From: Colias croceus
Lineage: Eukaryota > Arthropoda > Insecta > Lepidoptera > Pieridae
Reading direction: 5' to 3'
Assembly (NCBI RefSeq): GCF_905220415.1
Contig: NC_059547.1
Location: 1,624,501-1,688,500 of the forward strand
DNA: 64,000 nucleotides
Part shown: piece by piece, positions 23,381-33,777 of the stretch
Position numbering within the stretch: position 1 is the first letter of the stretch
Layout: every line of letters starts with the position of its first letter
The notes under the pieces: model-generated
Databases searched by the model: none
The model's input: the letters and a program-made list of their open reading frames with translations, nothing else
Told to the model about the DNA's origin: nothing
Made by a program: the position numbers and the translations under genes

Positions 23381-23556
23381 GGAAAAAAAATGTTGTGTGG
23401 TTTTATGAAACCACGGTAGAAGTGAAACTTTTTTCACACTAGAACTAAAAATTATCGTATTTGTACGATAATTATCGTACGCATCGTGCGTCACGCGACA
23501 TGCGCTACACAGACCAAAAGGTTTGAGACGATGTAATAAAAGTTTCACTTTAAAAA
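23381..23556 (-). mobile_element. HINE-like element with AAAGTGAAACTTTT ends
   Basis: Minus-strand copy of the 18,031 family. The A-run, the hairpin GTGGTTTTATGAAACCAC, both inverted motifs and the interior CGATAATTATCGTACG are all present. Confidence 0.7.
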
Positions 23557-23749
23557 TAATTATTTATCTAATAAAACGTCGCATATGAATAGTTTCATAA
23601 TTCAAAATTATTTATTGAACAAAAATAATATCGACCCATATTTTTAATAAATAAAATATCTAATAACGAACGGTTTTATCGCCTTACATCTAATTATAAT
23701 TATAGCCATGTTTTATTTCATATCAGGCAAATTGAAGAAGTAACAAAAT

Positions 23750-23773
23750 ATTTCTTCTTCTTCTTCTTCTTCT
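23750..23773 (+). repeat. (TTC)n microsatellite
   Basis: Seven or more TTC units at the edge of an unassigned segment. Confidence 0.8.
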
Positions 23774-24327
23774 CTTAATTAATGGCTCCACCCAATAAAA
23801 AGGGACTTCGCCAATGTCCAGTATATATGGGAGAGACAGGACTCAAATTTCAGTCACTTAGACTTGTATGGTTGTGACATTTAACATTTGGAACTGAGTG
23901 GGAAAATGCAGAAATTTTGATCAACTTGGAGCGGCTAGAATAAACACATAAGACAACACAGGTTATATTATATTACAGACTACAGGATACACTTATAAGA
24001 TTTATAAATATAATAAGGGGTTAATACTTTAGTTTATTATAGGAAATAAATTTAGATAGAATTTCAACAAACTTGGAAGGCACTAAAGACAACAGACATT
24101 TAAAATTTGTGGGACGAGGGATTTCAGGAGGAAGGACATCCAGTAATGAAGAACTATTGCTTTATCTCGTGTAGAGTATTTGTTATATTAATAAAACATC
24201 TTTACGATACAAAATCTAAAAACAACATAAAATACGTTTATTTTCATACAAATAAATCCCTTGTTTATGTAGCAGAAAGCAAATAAATAGAGAAATTAGA
24301 CAATGTACAGATATTTGTATTGTCCAC
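23774..24327. other. Unassigned sequence
   Basis: No frame over 60 codons and no repeat end recognised. Confidence 0.4.
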
Positions 24328-24420
24328 TGTTATCATTTGTGCTACGAGATAAATGCAGTCGTAGCGTTTCGTAGCTTGCGTAGCGTTGTAGCGCTACGCC
24401 GTGCTACGTCGCAGTGGAAT
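24328..24420. repeat. Short patch of repeated CGTAGC units with CCACTG/CAGTGG ends
   Basis: CGTAGC and its complement GCTACG recur at least seven times. CCACTG lies on the left and CAGTGG on the right. It may be a tiny hAT-like MITE, but no target duplication is evident. Confidence 0.3.
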
Positions 24421-24550
24421 TAGTTTATAATATTATGTTCATTGTTAAAGAGGATTGTGAAATGAATTATTATGTTTATACAGTAAAATATTTAAATAAT
24501 AAATATAAATAAAATAAATAAATAAAAATTACAAATGAACCGAAACACTG

Positions 24551-24738
24551 ACACAAAATTTCGGGTCATTTGTAACAGGATGGCGGTTCTACAGGGGTCT
24601 TAGTACGCAATGACAAAAAGAAAAATGATGGTCAGAACGCTGATACCGGATACCTTAAGATACTATAACGTTTTATATTAGAGAATCTTAACATAAAATA
24701 TTATACCTAGTATCTTCACCGTGTGTGACGCGCTTTAT
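24551..24738 (+). repeat. FF repeat, copy 1 (5' palindrome in inverted form)
   Basis: About 185 bp running from ACACAAAATTTCGGGTC to CCGTGTGTGACGCGCTTTA. From CATTTGTAACAGGATGG onward it matches the copies at 27,695 and 51,313 almost base for base. The first ~15 bases are instead the reverse complement of those in the other copies. A stem inside pairs GATACTATAACGTTTTAT with ATAAAATATTATACC.., interrupted in this copy by a CTA insertion. It has no coding capacity. The class is unknown. Confidence 0.75.
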
Positions 24739-24944
24739 TTACTTATGTGAATGTATGCATGCTTTGTATTTTTAGCACCATGGCACCTAAACCGATAATA
24801 AGTGTTTAACTCTAACCTCGTGATGGTTATCATAATATTGGTATTGTATCATATTTAAATCAAATCAATAATATTTATTTGCTCGTACATAGTTAGTAAG
24901 GTATTAGGTACAGTATTTTTTATCAAATATACTGCCATTGTAAA

Positions 24945-25170
24945 TGGCGTGCATTTTTACACGCTTTATATTAGCTTCACCTGTATATTTGTATGTTTGT
25001 AACCGACTTCTTTGGGCGCGATTTTGACCCACTTTAAACGGCCAGATTTCGTTCAAACTTTGTAGATTTATTGAGGACCGATGACAATACATTAATTTGA
25101 TAAAATTTTCTATTTTTTAGTTCGGTTTTCTATAAAAAGCGTGTTTTTTAGTTTTTTTAAACTATTATTA
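24945..25170 (-). repeat. Dispersed repeat with an AACCGACTTC motif
   Basis: GTAACCGACTTCTTTGGGCG leads into GATTTTGACCCACTTTAAAC and TTCAAACTTTGTAGATTTAT, which I recall as a common lepidopteran repeat. The shared AACCGACTTC suggests a link to the elements at 15,887 and 38,019. Boundaries and orientation are approximate. The 62-codon minus-strand frame here is not a gene. Confidence 0.45.
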
Positions 25171-25609
25171 TTTACAAATTAATATCATCAAATCATTGAG
25201 GTTCAAATTGCTTATAGAAACAATCACTTCGATATTATAGAACTCATTGTGACTTATTTATAGAAGGTAGTCAATTATTAAAACCTTTTTGGAAATAGTG
25301 TGTTCTTACAAATTCTGAAAAATAATTATTTATAGTTTCTAACTAACTTCTCACTAATTTGCCATAGTTTTGTATGAAATGAGGAGCGAACATCTTGGCT
25401 TAACAATGTGCTTCATTCAGTGACGAGGCTAGTTAGCGGTTTAATTAAAAGTTGGCGAGTTATAACAACCTGTTAGCGTCCAGTTGCGAAATGCGATACT
25501 TGGTTAAGGTGAAATTTAGTATAGGTGTGTATACTGTATATACATAGTATAACATTATAATTATAGTTAAACATAGTATAACATAATATGATGAACAATT
25601 TTTATAGAA
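25171..25609. other. AT-rich sequence, nothing recognised
   Basis: No gene or repeat boundary could be supported. Confidence 0.4.
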
Positions 25610-25650
25610 TAGATCATGAAGCGGGATTCGAACCCGCGTCTATCGATCAG
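25610..25650 (-). repeat. tRNA-like T-arm of a SINE remnant
   Basis: On the minus strand CGCGGGTTCGAATCCCGC is a perfect T-arm and B box, but no acceptor or D arm pairs with it. A near-identical arm is at 63,000. Confidence 0.4.
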
Positions 25651-25924
25651 GCGATCCCATTCCAGATAGGTTTTTACTATTCTAAAAAGAAAATAATTTT
25701 AAAAGCTTTGCATGCTATAAAACTGAATATCAAATTCAAAATTACATGATGTTAAGAATTAGAGGTTTATTTTCTTGAAATAGAGGAGAATATTTTTTTT
25801 TCAAATGTATAATATATAATAGCAATAGCAGCTAATATAATATGATTTGATAAAGAAATTAAAGTTTTTTTTAAGTACATGGTACTAATGTAAAAAATGA
25901 TATTATCCATAAATACATGAATAT

Positions 25925-26125
25925 TTAATTTTTTATTTATTTATTTATTTATTTATTTATCATTACATCAAAAATATATAATAATCAAAATATAAAATAT
26001 TGCTTCGACCAAAACTCGGAAATCTCAATTTATTACAGATACCATATTTATAAGACTCCTACGGGAATCGAACCCTCTCAGTTTTTATGTAATTTTTATA
26101 ACCACTGGTCCCAAGGTAGCGGTCA
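25925..26125 (-). mobile_element. tRNA-derived SINE with (TTTA)n tail
   Basis: Read on the minus strand: a tRNA-like head (CCTTGGGACCAGTGGTTA, then the B box GGGTTCGATTCCC), a body of about 100 bp, then a tail of at least six AAAT units at 25,930-25,960. Head, body and simple-repeat tail in that order is SINE structure. The head is too diverged to be a working tRNA. No target duplication was found. Confidence 0.55.
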
Positions 26126-26563
26126 ATGTATAAGCCTAACAAACATTGAATTTTATCTAAAAATTCGCCTCCATTACCAATTTTAAAATGTGCATATTCA
26201 TACAATTGTCACGAATAGAGAATTCAAACAATGAATACATTCAGTTATTGTTTTAACAGATTTCATCCATTCATAAAGCTTAGATCACATAGAAATTTAT
26301 ACGTTTTTTACTATTTTGGTTTCCTCTACAAATAAGAGCAGTGAAATAAAACAATATTTTCTATTTTTGGTTTCTTTAAATTGAAAATTTGTGTCTAAAG
26401 CGGACAATATGTTGTTTAATTCTTTTAAGGGCTGAATTTTCAATCCTTGGTTAAAACTTATCCGTCCAATAAAGTATTACACGATAATATTAAAATGTCA
26501 CCTGTAAGCTGTCAAATGCAAGTAATTAGAATACATTTTTGAAATGGTAGTTTAATACGTCAT

Positions 26564-27047
26564 TCAACGCCTTTAGTACACCTACGCATTCGTATGTGGC
26601 AGCGAATCTCTGCGAAACTACTGCGTAGCGAAATATCTGCGGAACTCTGAACTTTTTCGCAATGATATGCCATAATTTTCTCCATGTTTGAAGTTTTCTC
26701 CATGCTATTTTATAATCTGCGTGTCCAGTTGCGTATAATACGGGATAATCTCGAATAGAATGCAAAAATATTTAAGTATTTTCGGCATCCATGGCGCGAA
26801 AATCTGTCCTCACCGACAGAACGCGATCTGACGCTTTGCGATGCGAAACATCACTAGCGAAACTTATGCCTCTGTGTAACGGCCATTTCGCAGGTCCTTG
26901 CGAAACAATACTGACAAGGACGCAACTATTTCATCTATCTATGTGCTAGAGTGAGACATATCATATGCGAAATACTGCCACACTACTGATAGATTTTTCG
27001 TTGTTTTGCTACCGCACGCGAATGCGTATGTGTACTAAAGGCGTAAG
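26564..27047. mobile_element. 484-bp hAT-like non-autonomous transposon
   Basis: The ends share about 40 bp of inverted repeat (ACGCCTTTAGTACAC and TACGCATTCG) with a few mismatches. CGTCAT lies directly outside on both sides (26,558-26,563 and 27,048-27,053), within an 8-bp window that matches at six positions. TGCGAAAC/AGCGAAAC recurs six or more times inside, typical of subterminal transposase-binding repeats in hAT elements. The 79-codon frame at 26,526-26,765 lies mostly inside it and is not a gene. Confidence 0.65.
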
Positions 27048-27053
27048 CGTCAT

Positions 27054-27694
27054 AAAACAACCAAATTAAAATCTTTGCAATAAAAATAAAATGTGGAAGA
27101 ACATAAAAAATAAACAATCTTATGTCTAAAAATAAATAAAAACCTCACACAGACAAATAAATCCGTAATTTTGTAGCAAATGCAGCGATGTGTTGTAACG
27201 AGTTGTGTAGAGCTCGAGCGGTGAAATTGTGGCATAAATTATATAAAAATTATCTTTCAAAAGAAAACTATTTTAGCTTCGCTGTATGTGCGAAAAAAAC
27301 GTATATAAAGAAAAGCAGGGAAAATAGATTTTTGCTTGACAACAACATTGTTTCTTTTAGTACGAGATCTTTATATTAATTAATTATTATCTCATCTAGT
27401 ATAGAAAAAATCACTCTTTCTTGCTAATCATTTGATTGTATATCGTAAGTTTACATACCTTGAGAAATGTTACTGTAAACTCTGTACCTTTCATTAAATT
27501 ATTAAAACTGAAGATTGAAAATAATTAAAGACGTTATAAAATCTCAATTACATATCATATAATCAAATATAAACTTATATTTGTATTCGTTTAATGTCAC
27601 AATCACTATGCTAATCATTTGATTTTTAGGACATCATTTATTGAGTTAAACCCTTGCACATCTTCACATCTTTGTTAAAAAAATGTATAGCTTT
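27054..27694. other. AT-rich sequence, nothing recognised
   Basis: Two short frames (27,050-27,235 minus; 27,188-27,379 plus) overlap on opposite strands and show no domain. Confidence 0.4.
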
Positions 27695-28202
27695 ACCCGA
27701 AATTTTGTGGGTCATTTGTAACAGGATGGCGGTTCTACAGGGGTCTTAGTACCCGGGCGGTGGAACGGGGAATGTAATCCATCGTCCGGTGCGGTGAGGT
27801 GACTTGAGACGTGTTCCGCTCATGCCGCCAACGGGAGGGAAGAGCAGGCAAACCACCTTTCCTGTTCTTGGCTTGCGCCTGGCCTGGAGATGGGCTGCCG
27901 CCGAGGGGGTTGCGGAAGAATTCTAACAAATACCCGCGGCCCCCTCATTAAAGCGGCTCGACGGAACACAGTGGGGTTTTAGTCGGTAAGAATCCGACAT
28001 AACCCACGGCTCCTTCCCCGGGGGCCGTGGGTATCTTTGGAAGATTTCCCCACTATAAAAAAAGGGGTCTTAGTATGCAATGACAAAAAGAAAAATGATG
28101 GTCAAAACGCTGATACCGGATACCTTAAGATACTATAACGTTTTATATTAGAGTATCTTAACATAAAATATTATAGTATCTTCACCGTGTGTGACGCGCC
28201 TT
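27695..28202 (+). repeat. FF repeat, copy 2, split by a LINE insertion
   Basis: ACCCGAAATTTTGTGGGTC starts the repeat. It is interrupted at GGGGTCTTAGTA (27,751), resumes at 28,064 after a retroelement insertion, and ends TGTGACGCGCC. Removing the insertion leaves a ~185-bp repeat nearly identical to the copies at 24,551 and 51,313. The internal stem GATACTATAA / TTATAGTATC is intact here. Confidence 0.8.
27752..28062 (+). mobile_element. 5'-truncated LINE 3' end nested in the FF repeat
   Basis: A 311-bp GC-rich segment ends in a short A-run. The 13-bp sequence AGGGGTCTTAGTA stands on both sides (27,739-27,751 and 28,063-28,075), a perfect target duplication. Near the 3' end ACCCACGGC and GCCGTGGGT can form a 9-bp stem, as seen in some LINE 3' ends. 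A 64-codon minus-strand frame inside is antisense to the element and not credible. Confidence 0.8.
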
Positions 28203-28792
28203 ATATCGCACGTAGACCTCAGTTGATGTTAAATATTTTTCTACTTGTGACTGTTAATAAAACTGTCGTTTAAAGGCTATCCTGTACTCCCGTACACGTA
28301 GGCTCGAATATACGCTTTATAATTTAATAGAATACCATGTAAAATGCACGCTTTCGCACGGCTTTCCAGATTTCTAGGCCGCTGCCTATAATTCTATGAA
28401 TTTAATATCAGACGTTACGCTAGGCAGGAATGTGGAGCCGCTATTAATTATACCGTGAATGAGATTCGTATTATGTTACAAGGTCTGCGAAATTGTTACA
28501 ATTTTTAATAGAACGGTGTATGCACATTTTGATTAATTTTGGGCTTTTGGATTCGTATTTGTAGATATTCAGATATCAGTTCCATCTATTCGATGTTATG
28601 TTAACCTGGTAGATCAAGGGTTTTGAGAATATACAATAAATTATGCAAAAAATAAAATTAAAGACTAGTTAAAATTTACGGATACTTAAAGCAATGCTCA
28701 CCATTTATGAATAACTACTCTTTTTTTAAAGATGGTTTCGGCCAAAAAATGAAACGTCAACAGGAAATAAATATTCTTTAAATATATTTTAA
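28203..28792. other. Unassigned sequence
   Basis: No frame over 60 codons and no recognised repeat. Confidence 0.4.
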
Positions 28793-29025
28793 TAGGTTTC
28801 CGCCCGTGGCTTCGCCCGCGCAGTCAAAGAAAAACCCGCATAGTTCCCGCTCCCGTGGGATTTCCGGGATTGCGTCATTTTCCCGTGATAAAAAGTAGCT
28901 TTCCTTTCTCGGGTATAAAAATATCTCCATACCAAATTTTATGAAAATTAGTTCAGTAGTTTAGGCGTGATTGAGTAACAGACAGACAGACAGAGTTACT
29001 TTCGAATTTATAATATTAGTATGGA
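28793..29025 (-). mobile_element. Helitron-like element, Hel-A long form
   Basis: On the minus strand TCCATACTAATATTATAAAT leads to a long 3' part with AATCCCGGAAATCCCACGGG and a GCGGGCGAAGCCACGGGCGG hairpin. The terminal CTAG has become CTAT. Three CTGT units are kept. Confidence 0.75.
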
Positions 29026-29288
29026 TTATGTTCATTGTTTATCCAATAAATCTGCAAAATGCAATAAATCGTGCTCCAATTTACAACTTCTCTCAAATTA
29101 GTTACATCAAAGATTGATTGTTACAATGTTTCCTTTGAAGGAACTTGCCGTTCTTAGCTTGCAATTGAAACTTGTCAAAACTAATGAAAACTTTAAAACA
29201 TAAATGAGAAAGTTACTATGTATGTTTGTATTATTTTCACGCTGGTACCACTGAACCTATTTTGACGAATTTTAACAGGGATAGTTTT

Positions 29289-29430
29289 TTGAAGTGAAAC
29301 TTCTAGGCGCGTTGAGAGTAAAATTTCAAGGTGGCGTGGGTCATGGAGCAAGGCGACGACTTCTAATCTTCGAATCTTGTCAAAGAAGTTTTACTTCAAA
29401 CACTTGTGCTCGGTACACACGCTTTTTTTT
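29289..29430 (+). mobile_element. HINE-like element with GAAGTGAAACTTC ends
   Basis: GAAGTGAAACTTCT on the left is inverted as AGAAGTTTTACTTC on the right. ACACTTGTGCTCGGTACACAC and nine T follow. The inner segment GGCGCGTTGAGAGTAAAATT is shared, inverted, with the element at 46,296, so both are full copies of one family. Confidence 0.65.
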
Positions 29431-30197
29431 TAAATAATCAATAAATTTTCTTTTATTCAAATTAACAGTATTTAATAGTAATGATACAAGAGAAATAAGA
29501 TTCATAAACACATTAGTTTCAGCTATTATATTTTTTGAATACAATATAGAAACCCTCTTTCTATAAACTTCACAGCGTATCACAAGCGTTAATTAAGGAT
29601 AGAAACATAAACTAAAAAAAAACAAATGAAGCAATCAAAACGATAAACAAGAACATATTATTCGCAACAAAGTATTATAAATTGCCGCTCATTTACCAAT
29701 ATTTAATATTCTAATGGAAAATTTAGGCGCTTTTGATTGTGTAATTATTAAATTCAAGGGTTAGAAGTTGATTAAATATTTCGCGCGATATATTTTGCTA
29801 GTCACAAAGGATAATTGAAATATGCTCATATTATTAACAGAACCGGCACGTCCACATAGCGAGCAGCCTCGCGAAGCCATTGTTGCACGAATATTACTAA
29901 ACTGAAGTAAACTAAAGCAAACAAAATCTCGATCTAACTAAACTTACTAAATAAATCAGTATCGCAATCAATGTATCTCTACGCAACTATATTAGTCATT
30001 TCCATTTTAAACTAGTACGGAACCACACGGAACTTAAGCAAACTTTACTATTGTATAAATCTAAACAGATCTATAATATAATATTTTAACTCTTATTATT
30101 GTATAATTTAAATGTAACTAACAGCGATTTTTTATATTGCAATTATCAGCACAAAAAGTGTATCAAAATGTTATAATTGTTTTGAAATTGAGTTTAG
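29431..30197. other. AT-rich sequence, nothing recognised
   Basis: A 67-codon minus-strand frame (29,380-29,583) starts inside the preceding element and has no domain. Confidence 0.4.
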
Positions 30198-30291
30198 AGC
30201 AGTTCGGTCAGTCTCGACGTGGCTTGGTCGAAGAGAGCGCGTGTGACGTCATTTTCCTCGGCCGAGCTACGGCCGCACTGACCGAACTGCT
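30198..30291. repeat. CpG-rich segment bounded by 15-bp inverted repeats
   Basis: AGCAGTTCGGTCAGT (30,198-30,212) and its exact complement (30,277-30,291) enclose a CpG-rich 64-bp core with TGACGTCA, the consensus CREB/ATF site. It stands out from the AT-rich flanks. It could be a small transposon or a regulatory segment. The overlapping frames on both strands (69 and 60 codons) come from this symmetry. Confidence 0.45.
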
Positions 30292-30724
30292 TCACGCGGC
30301 AATTGCTTCGCGAGGCCGCTCGCTCTGTGTGTCCCCGCCTAACTAGTAGTAGACAGGGAGTGACATACGACCACAACTAATGACAATTAACTATTAATGA
30401 ATTTTCATTATAACATGACGAATACAGCTAATTGTGATCGTAATTAATGTTTCATTAGGGGACGTATGATCATTTTGAATACATGATTAGGCTTAACGTG
30501 TTTTTAGAGGCAAAGCATTGACTTCTATGGATATCATTATTATATATTATGTTTCATTTAAAAAGAAATTATTAATATACGACGTACGAAAATTATATCC
30601 AGATGTTAAATTAATAAACAGACTTGAAGTACGAGTTAAATTTGAGACTAAGTTTAACATCTTAGTTTTGAACTGTAATATATTTTTACATTCTAATAAT
30701 AACACAACATTACAACTAATATAA

Positions 30725-30782
30725 TGGCATGTAATCTTAATCCTTTTATGATAATGTATAAAAGAGTTAAGATTACACGCCA
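30725..30782. repeat. 58-bp imperfect hairpin, pre-miRNA-like
   Basis: Arms of 25 bp pair with 22 Watson-Crick pairs, one G-T and two mismatches across an 8-base loop; the left arm begins TGGCATGTAATCTTAATCC. It may be a tiny foldback element or a small-RNA precursor. I do not recognise the arms as a known microRNA. Confidence 0.55.
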
Positions 30783-30951
30783 AGAAATCTAAAAATATCT
30801 CTATATAGTATGAAATTCTCCCGGCGCCATATTGATTGCCGTGTGACGTCACAAACACTATAATTAGCAGACGATCAAGGCGCCTAACAATATGTTACTT
30901 GTCAAATTATCACAAGCATAACCCGGCTGTAATTGATAAATTTATATACTA

Positions 30952-31178
30952 CTAGCTTTCCTCCCGCGGCTTCGCACGCGCAGTCAAAGAAACCCCCATA
31001 GTTCCCGTTTCCGGGATAAAACCTATCCTATGTCCCGGGGTAACGTAACCTATGTCCTTTCTCGGGTATCAAAATGTCTCTATACCAAATTTCATGCAAA
31101 TTGGTTCAGTAGTTAAGGCGTGATTGAGTAACAGACAGTCAGACAGAGTTACTTTCGCATTTATAATATTAGTATGGA
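30952..31178 (-). mobile_element. Helitron-like element, Hel-A long form
   Basis: Minus strand: TCCATACTAATATTATAAAT, microsatellite with one G-to-A change, long 3' part, then CTAG before a host T. A local duplication of a CCTATGTCC-type stretch lies in its middle. Confidence 0.8.
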
Positions 31179-31359
31179 TATGCAGTATACATACCTAGTA
31201 CATATATTCAAAGAATGTTAATATTCTAGTTCTCTTATCAGAAATAGAATTTTCACATTTAAGTACATTCGAATAGATTAAAATGATTCATTACCTACTG
31301 AACTTAAAATGAAAAGGACAAGTTTTAAAGTTAAACACATACAAATATATTTAATTTAA

Positions 31360-31528
31360 CTAGCGGTCCGCCCCGGCTTCGCCCGTGGTACATATTCACG
31401 TTTTCTCCACATAAGAGGAACCTCGAACTTCAAGGAATATTATAAAAAAAGAATTAACGAAATCGGTTCAGCCGTTCTCAAGTTATGCGCTTACCAACAC
31501 ATTTTGGGATTCATTTTTATATTATAGA
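31360..31528 (-). mobile_element. Helitron-like element, Hel-C
   Basis: Minus strand: TCTATAATATAAAAATGAAT to CACGGGCGAAGCCGGGGCGG and CTAG. Essentially complete. Confidence 0.8.
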
Positions 31529-32316
31529 TTAAATTCTAGTATCCTCTGGTCTCATTTATATCGTACAGCAGGCATTTACGATATTCCTGAACACTATTAA
31601 TTTGCTTTAATACTTTTTCAGATGTATTGCAGCATTACTTCCTCATGCAAGCAGCACGATCGTCGTAGGAGAGCATCTAGCAATGAAAAGACAAACCTCT
31701 GCTATTCTGCAAAGCTCCAATAAACTCAATGATCAAAAAGACTAAAGTCCTCATTAAAACGGGAGCTATATGGTTCATTACACGCTTTAAAGTTTCAAAT
31801 CACTGCAAGAACGTAGCAGTCGATAAATGAACATTGCATTCGTTAATCTCGTATATAATTGCATGAAACTCATTTAAACCGTGCTGTGAAACATGACGTC
31901 GGGTTGCATATTAATACCTTCGCTTAGTAATCCCACCTTATTAGCTCGCCGTAAAATTCGGTCATTAATTTTCAATATCAGCGGATTCGGGAAACTGCGG
32001 CCAGACACCGCAATTAATTCACTATGGCTGGATGTTGATGTGTGCTATATATCTGTGAGGGTAATCATTTGTGTATATGCTCGACGTGATTATAAGAAGT
32101 TTATAGTGCTTGATGATTTATGTTCTCCTGGTACTTCACACGGTATTTATGTGGAATTCTAATCTTTTTAATTTTTCATACCAGTTTTTAATAGGTATGG
32201 TATAAAAAGGATAAGTGTTTCCTTCCAGAGTTCTTCTAAGTAATTAATTACTGTGTGCAAAAATATTTTATAAGGATACTGTAAATATATAAAGTTAGTA
32301 TCCCCATTAGTACATA
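31529..32316. other. Unassigned sequence
   Basis: An 89-codon plus-strand frame (31,893-32,162) has no recognisable domain and no clear splice signals. I leave it uncalled. Confidence 0.4.
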
Positions 32317-32513
32317 TCTATACTAATATTATAAAGCTGAAGAGTTTGTTTGTTTGTGTGAACGCGCTAATCTCGGGAACTACTGGTCCGATTTGAAAAA
32401 TTCTTTCAGTGTTAGATAGCTCATTTATCGAGGAAGACTACAGGGTATATAATATCATCACGCTACGACCAACAGGATAGAGCCACGGGGGTGAAACCGC
32501 GCGGAGCAGCTAG
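32317..32513 (+). mobile_element. Helitron-like element, Hel-B (clean ends)
   Basis: Host A, then TCTATACTAATATTATAAAG to CTAG and host T. The terminal hairpin arms are GGGGGTGAAACCGCGCGG, slightly decayed. Confidence 0.8.
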
Positions 32514-32891
32514 TTATCAATTATCAATAAAAGTCATAAAATCAAACATCACATTCCATAGATTACATTTCTCTCGAAGGTTGCTGAAGCCTTGATAAAC
32601 CTGGTGTTAATTTTTATTAAAAAGCGATGATTAATTTGACCTTTTTTATTTTCCAGTATGTACACTTATACCTCAAAAACATTTCAATTGGACTCATCAG
32701 AAAATTATATTAAATTAACATAAGCTTAAAAATGTTAACATGAAGGCATTTTGTTAATACGCAAAAACTTTTATATAAATTAATTGGCGGATTTATATTC
32801 GTTTCGAAATATTTATAAAGCTCAGAAATATCATGAAATTGCTATTAATTTGAGTGCTATATCTCTGACAGGTTTGAATTAATCCCTACTT

Positions 32892-33160
32892 ATTAATAAA
32901 TAAATAAATATTTCGGAACAATTTTCACACACGGCACGATCTGATCCCATACTAAGCTTTCCCTTGTGTTATGGAAACCAGATGGCTGATAAACATACAT
33001 ATTATATAATTTTTAAATAAATACTTACTTATATAGATAATTAACACCCAGACACAGAGCAAACATCTATGTTCATCACACATATATTTTCCCCGGGTGG
33101 GGATCGAACCCACGACCTCTGGCTTTGAAGGCAGGGCCACCAACCAAGCCAACCGGCCAA
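32892..33160 (-). mobile_element. tRNA-derived SINE with (TTTA)n tail
   Basis: On the minus strand the head holds an A-box-like TTGGCTTGGTTGGTGG and the B box GTGGGTTCGATCCCCAC. A body of about 170 bp follows, including GTATGGGATCAGATCGTGCC, then CCGAAATATTTATTTATTTA. The acceptor arms do not pair as in a working tRNA. ATTAATA stands on both sides (32,892 and 33,165), but the right copy overlaps the next Helitron, so the duplication is uncertain. A 70-codon frame read through the head is an artefact. Confidence 0.75.
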
Positions 33161-33341
33161 TCAAATTAATATTATAAATGCGAGAGTAACTCTGTCTGTC
33201 TGTCTGTTACGCTTTTCCGCTTAAACTTCTCAACCGCTTTTGATGAAATTTTGCACAGACAATCTTTAGACCCTGAAAAGGACATAGGCTACCTTTTATT
33301 GCGAAGTATGTACCACGGGCGAAGCCAGGACGGACCGCTAG
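33161..33341 (+). mobile_element. Helitron-like element, Hel-A
   Basis: TCAAATTAATATTATAAATG to CTAG before a host T, with three CTGT units. The middle differs from other copies (CTTAAACTTCTCAACCGC). It sits directly against the 5' end of the SINE. Confidence 0.8.
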
Positions 33342-33777
33342 TATTTATTATATAATTCTTGTATCTAGATTGTAGAATAATTATTTTGTTTATAATTTAG
33401 TTCGTGTCATGAATTTAATTTTCTATGTTAATATTTGAGCAATTTATTATTTATGGGGTATTCCTCCCTTGTATGTAATGCGTTTAATGTACTAACTAAG
33501 TATATTCCTATCTGTCAATAGATTTTTGTTAATTATTGGAGTATCAAGTTGCTAAATCATAAATCATCAAGCAAATCAGCATTTAAAAAAAAATCTTACT
33601 CTTAAAATACAAAGTATTTCACATAATATGTTGTAGTGACTTATAAAAAATCAATATATGAAAATTTACCATAATATCGAAAAAATGCATCCAAATAATA
33701 ACGCAAATTGGATAAGTTAGCTATAAAATAATGTGAATAACTGCAGTACTGTGTATAGTAACAATTACCAGTAGGGA
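33342..33777. other. AT-rich sequence, nothing recognised
   Basis: No frames, RNA genes or repeats identified. Confidence 0.4.

Noticed and set aside
26526..26765. 79-codon minus-strand frame
   Set aside because: It crosses the left boundary of the hAT-like element; repeat-derived.
30137..30376. Overlapping frames on both strands
   Set aside because: Both follow from the CpG-rich inverted repeat at 30,198-30,291; no domain on either strand.
31893..32162. 89-codon plus-strand frame as a host exon
   Set aside because: No domain, no clear splice-site pair and no codon bias; not distinguishable from chance.
33090..33160. Possible minus-strand tRNA gene with GGTTCGATCCC
   Set aside because: The acceptor stem does not pair, and the sequence is followed by SINE body and a (TTTA)n tail.
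32952..33164. 70-codon minus-strand frame containing VGSIPTRG
   Set aside because: It reads through the tRNA-like head of a SINE; this peptide is a familiar translation artefact of B-box sequence.
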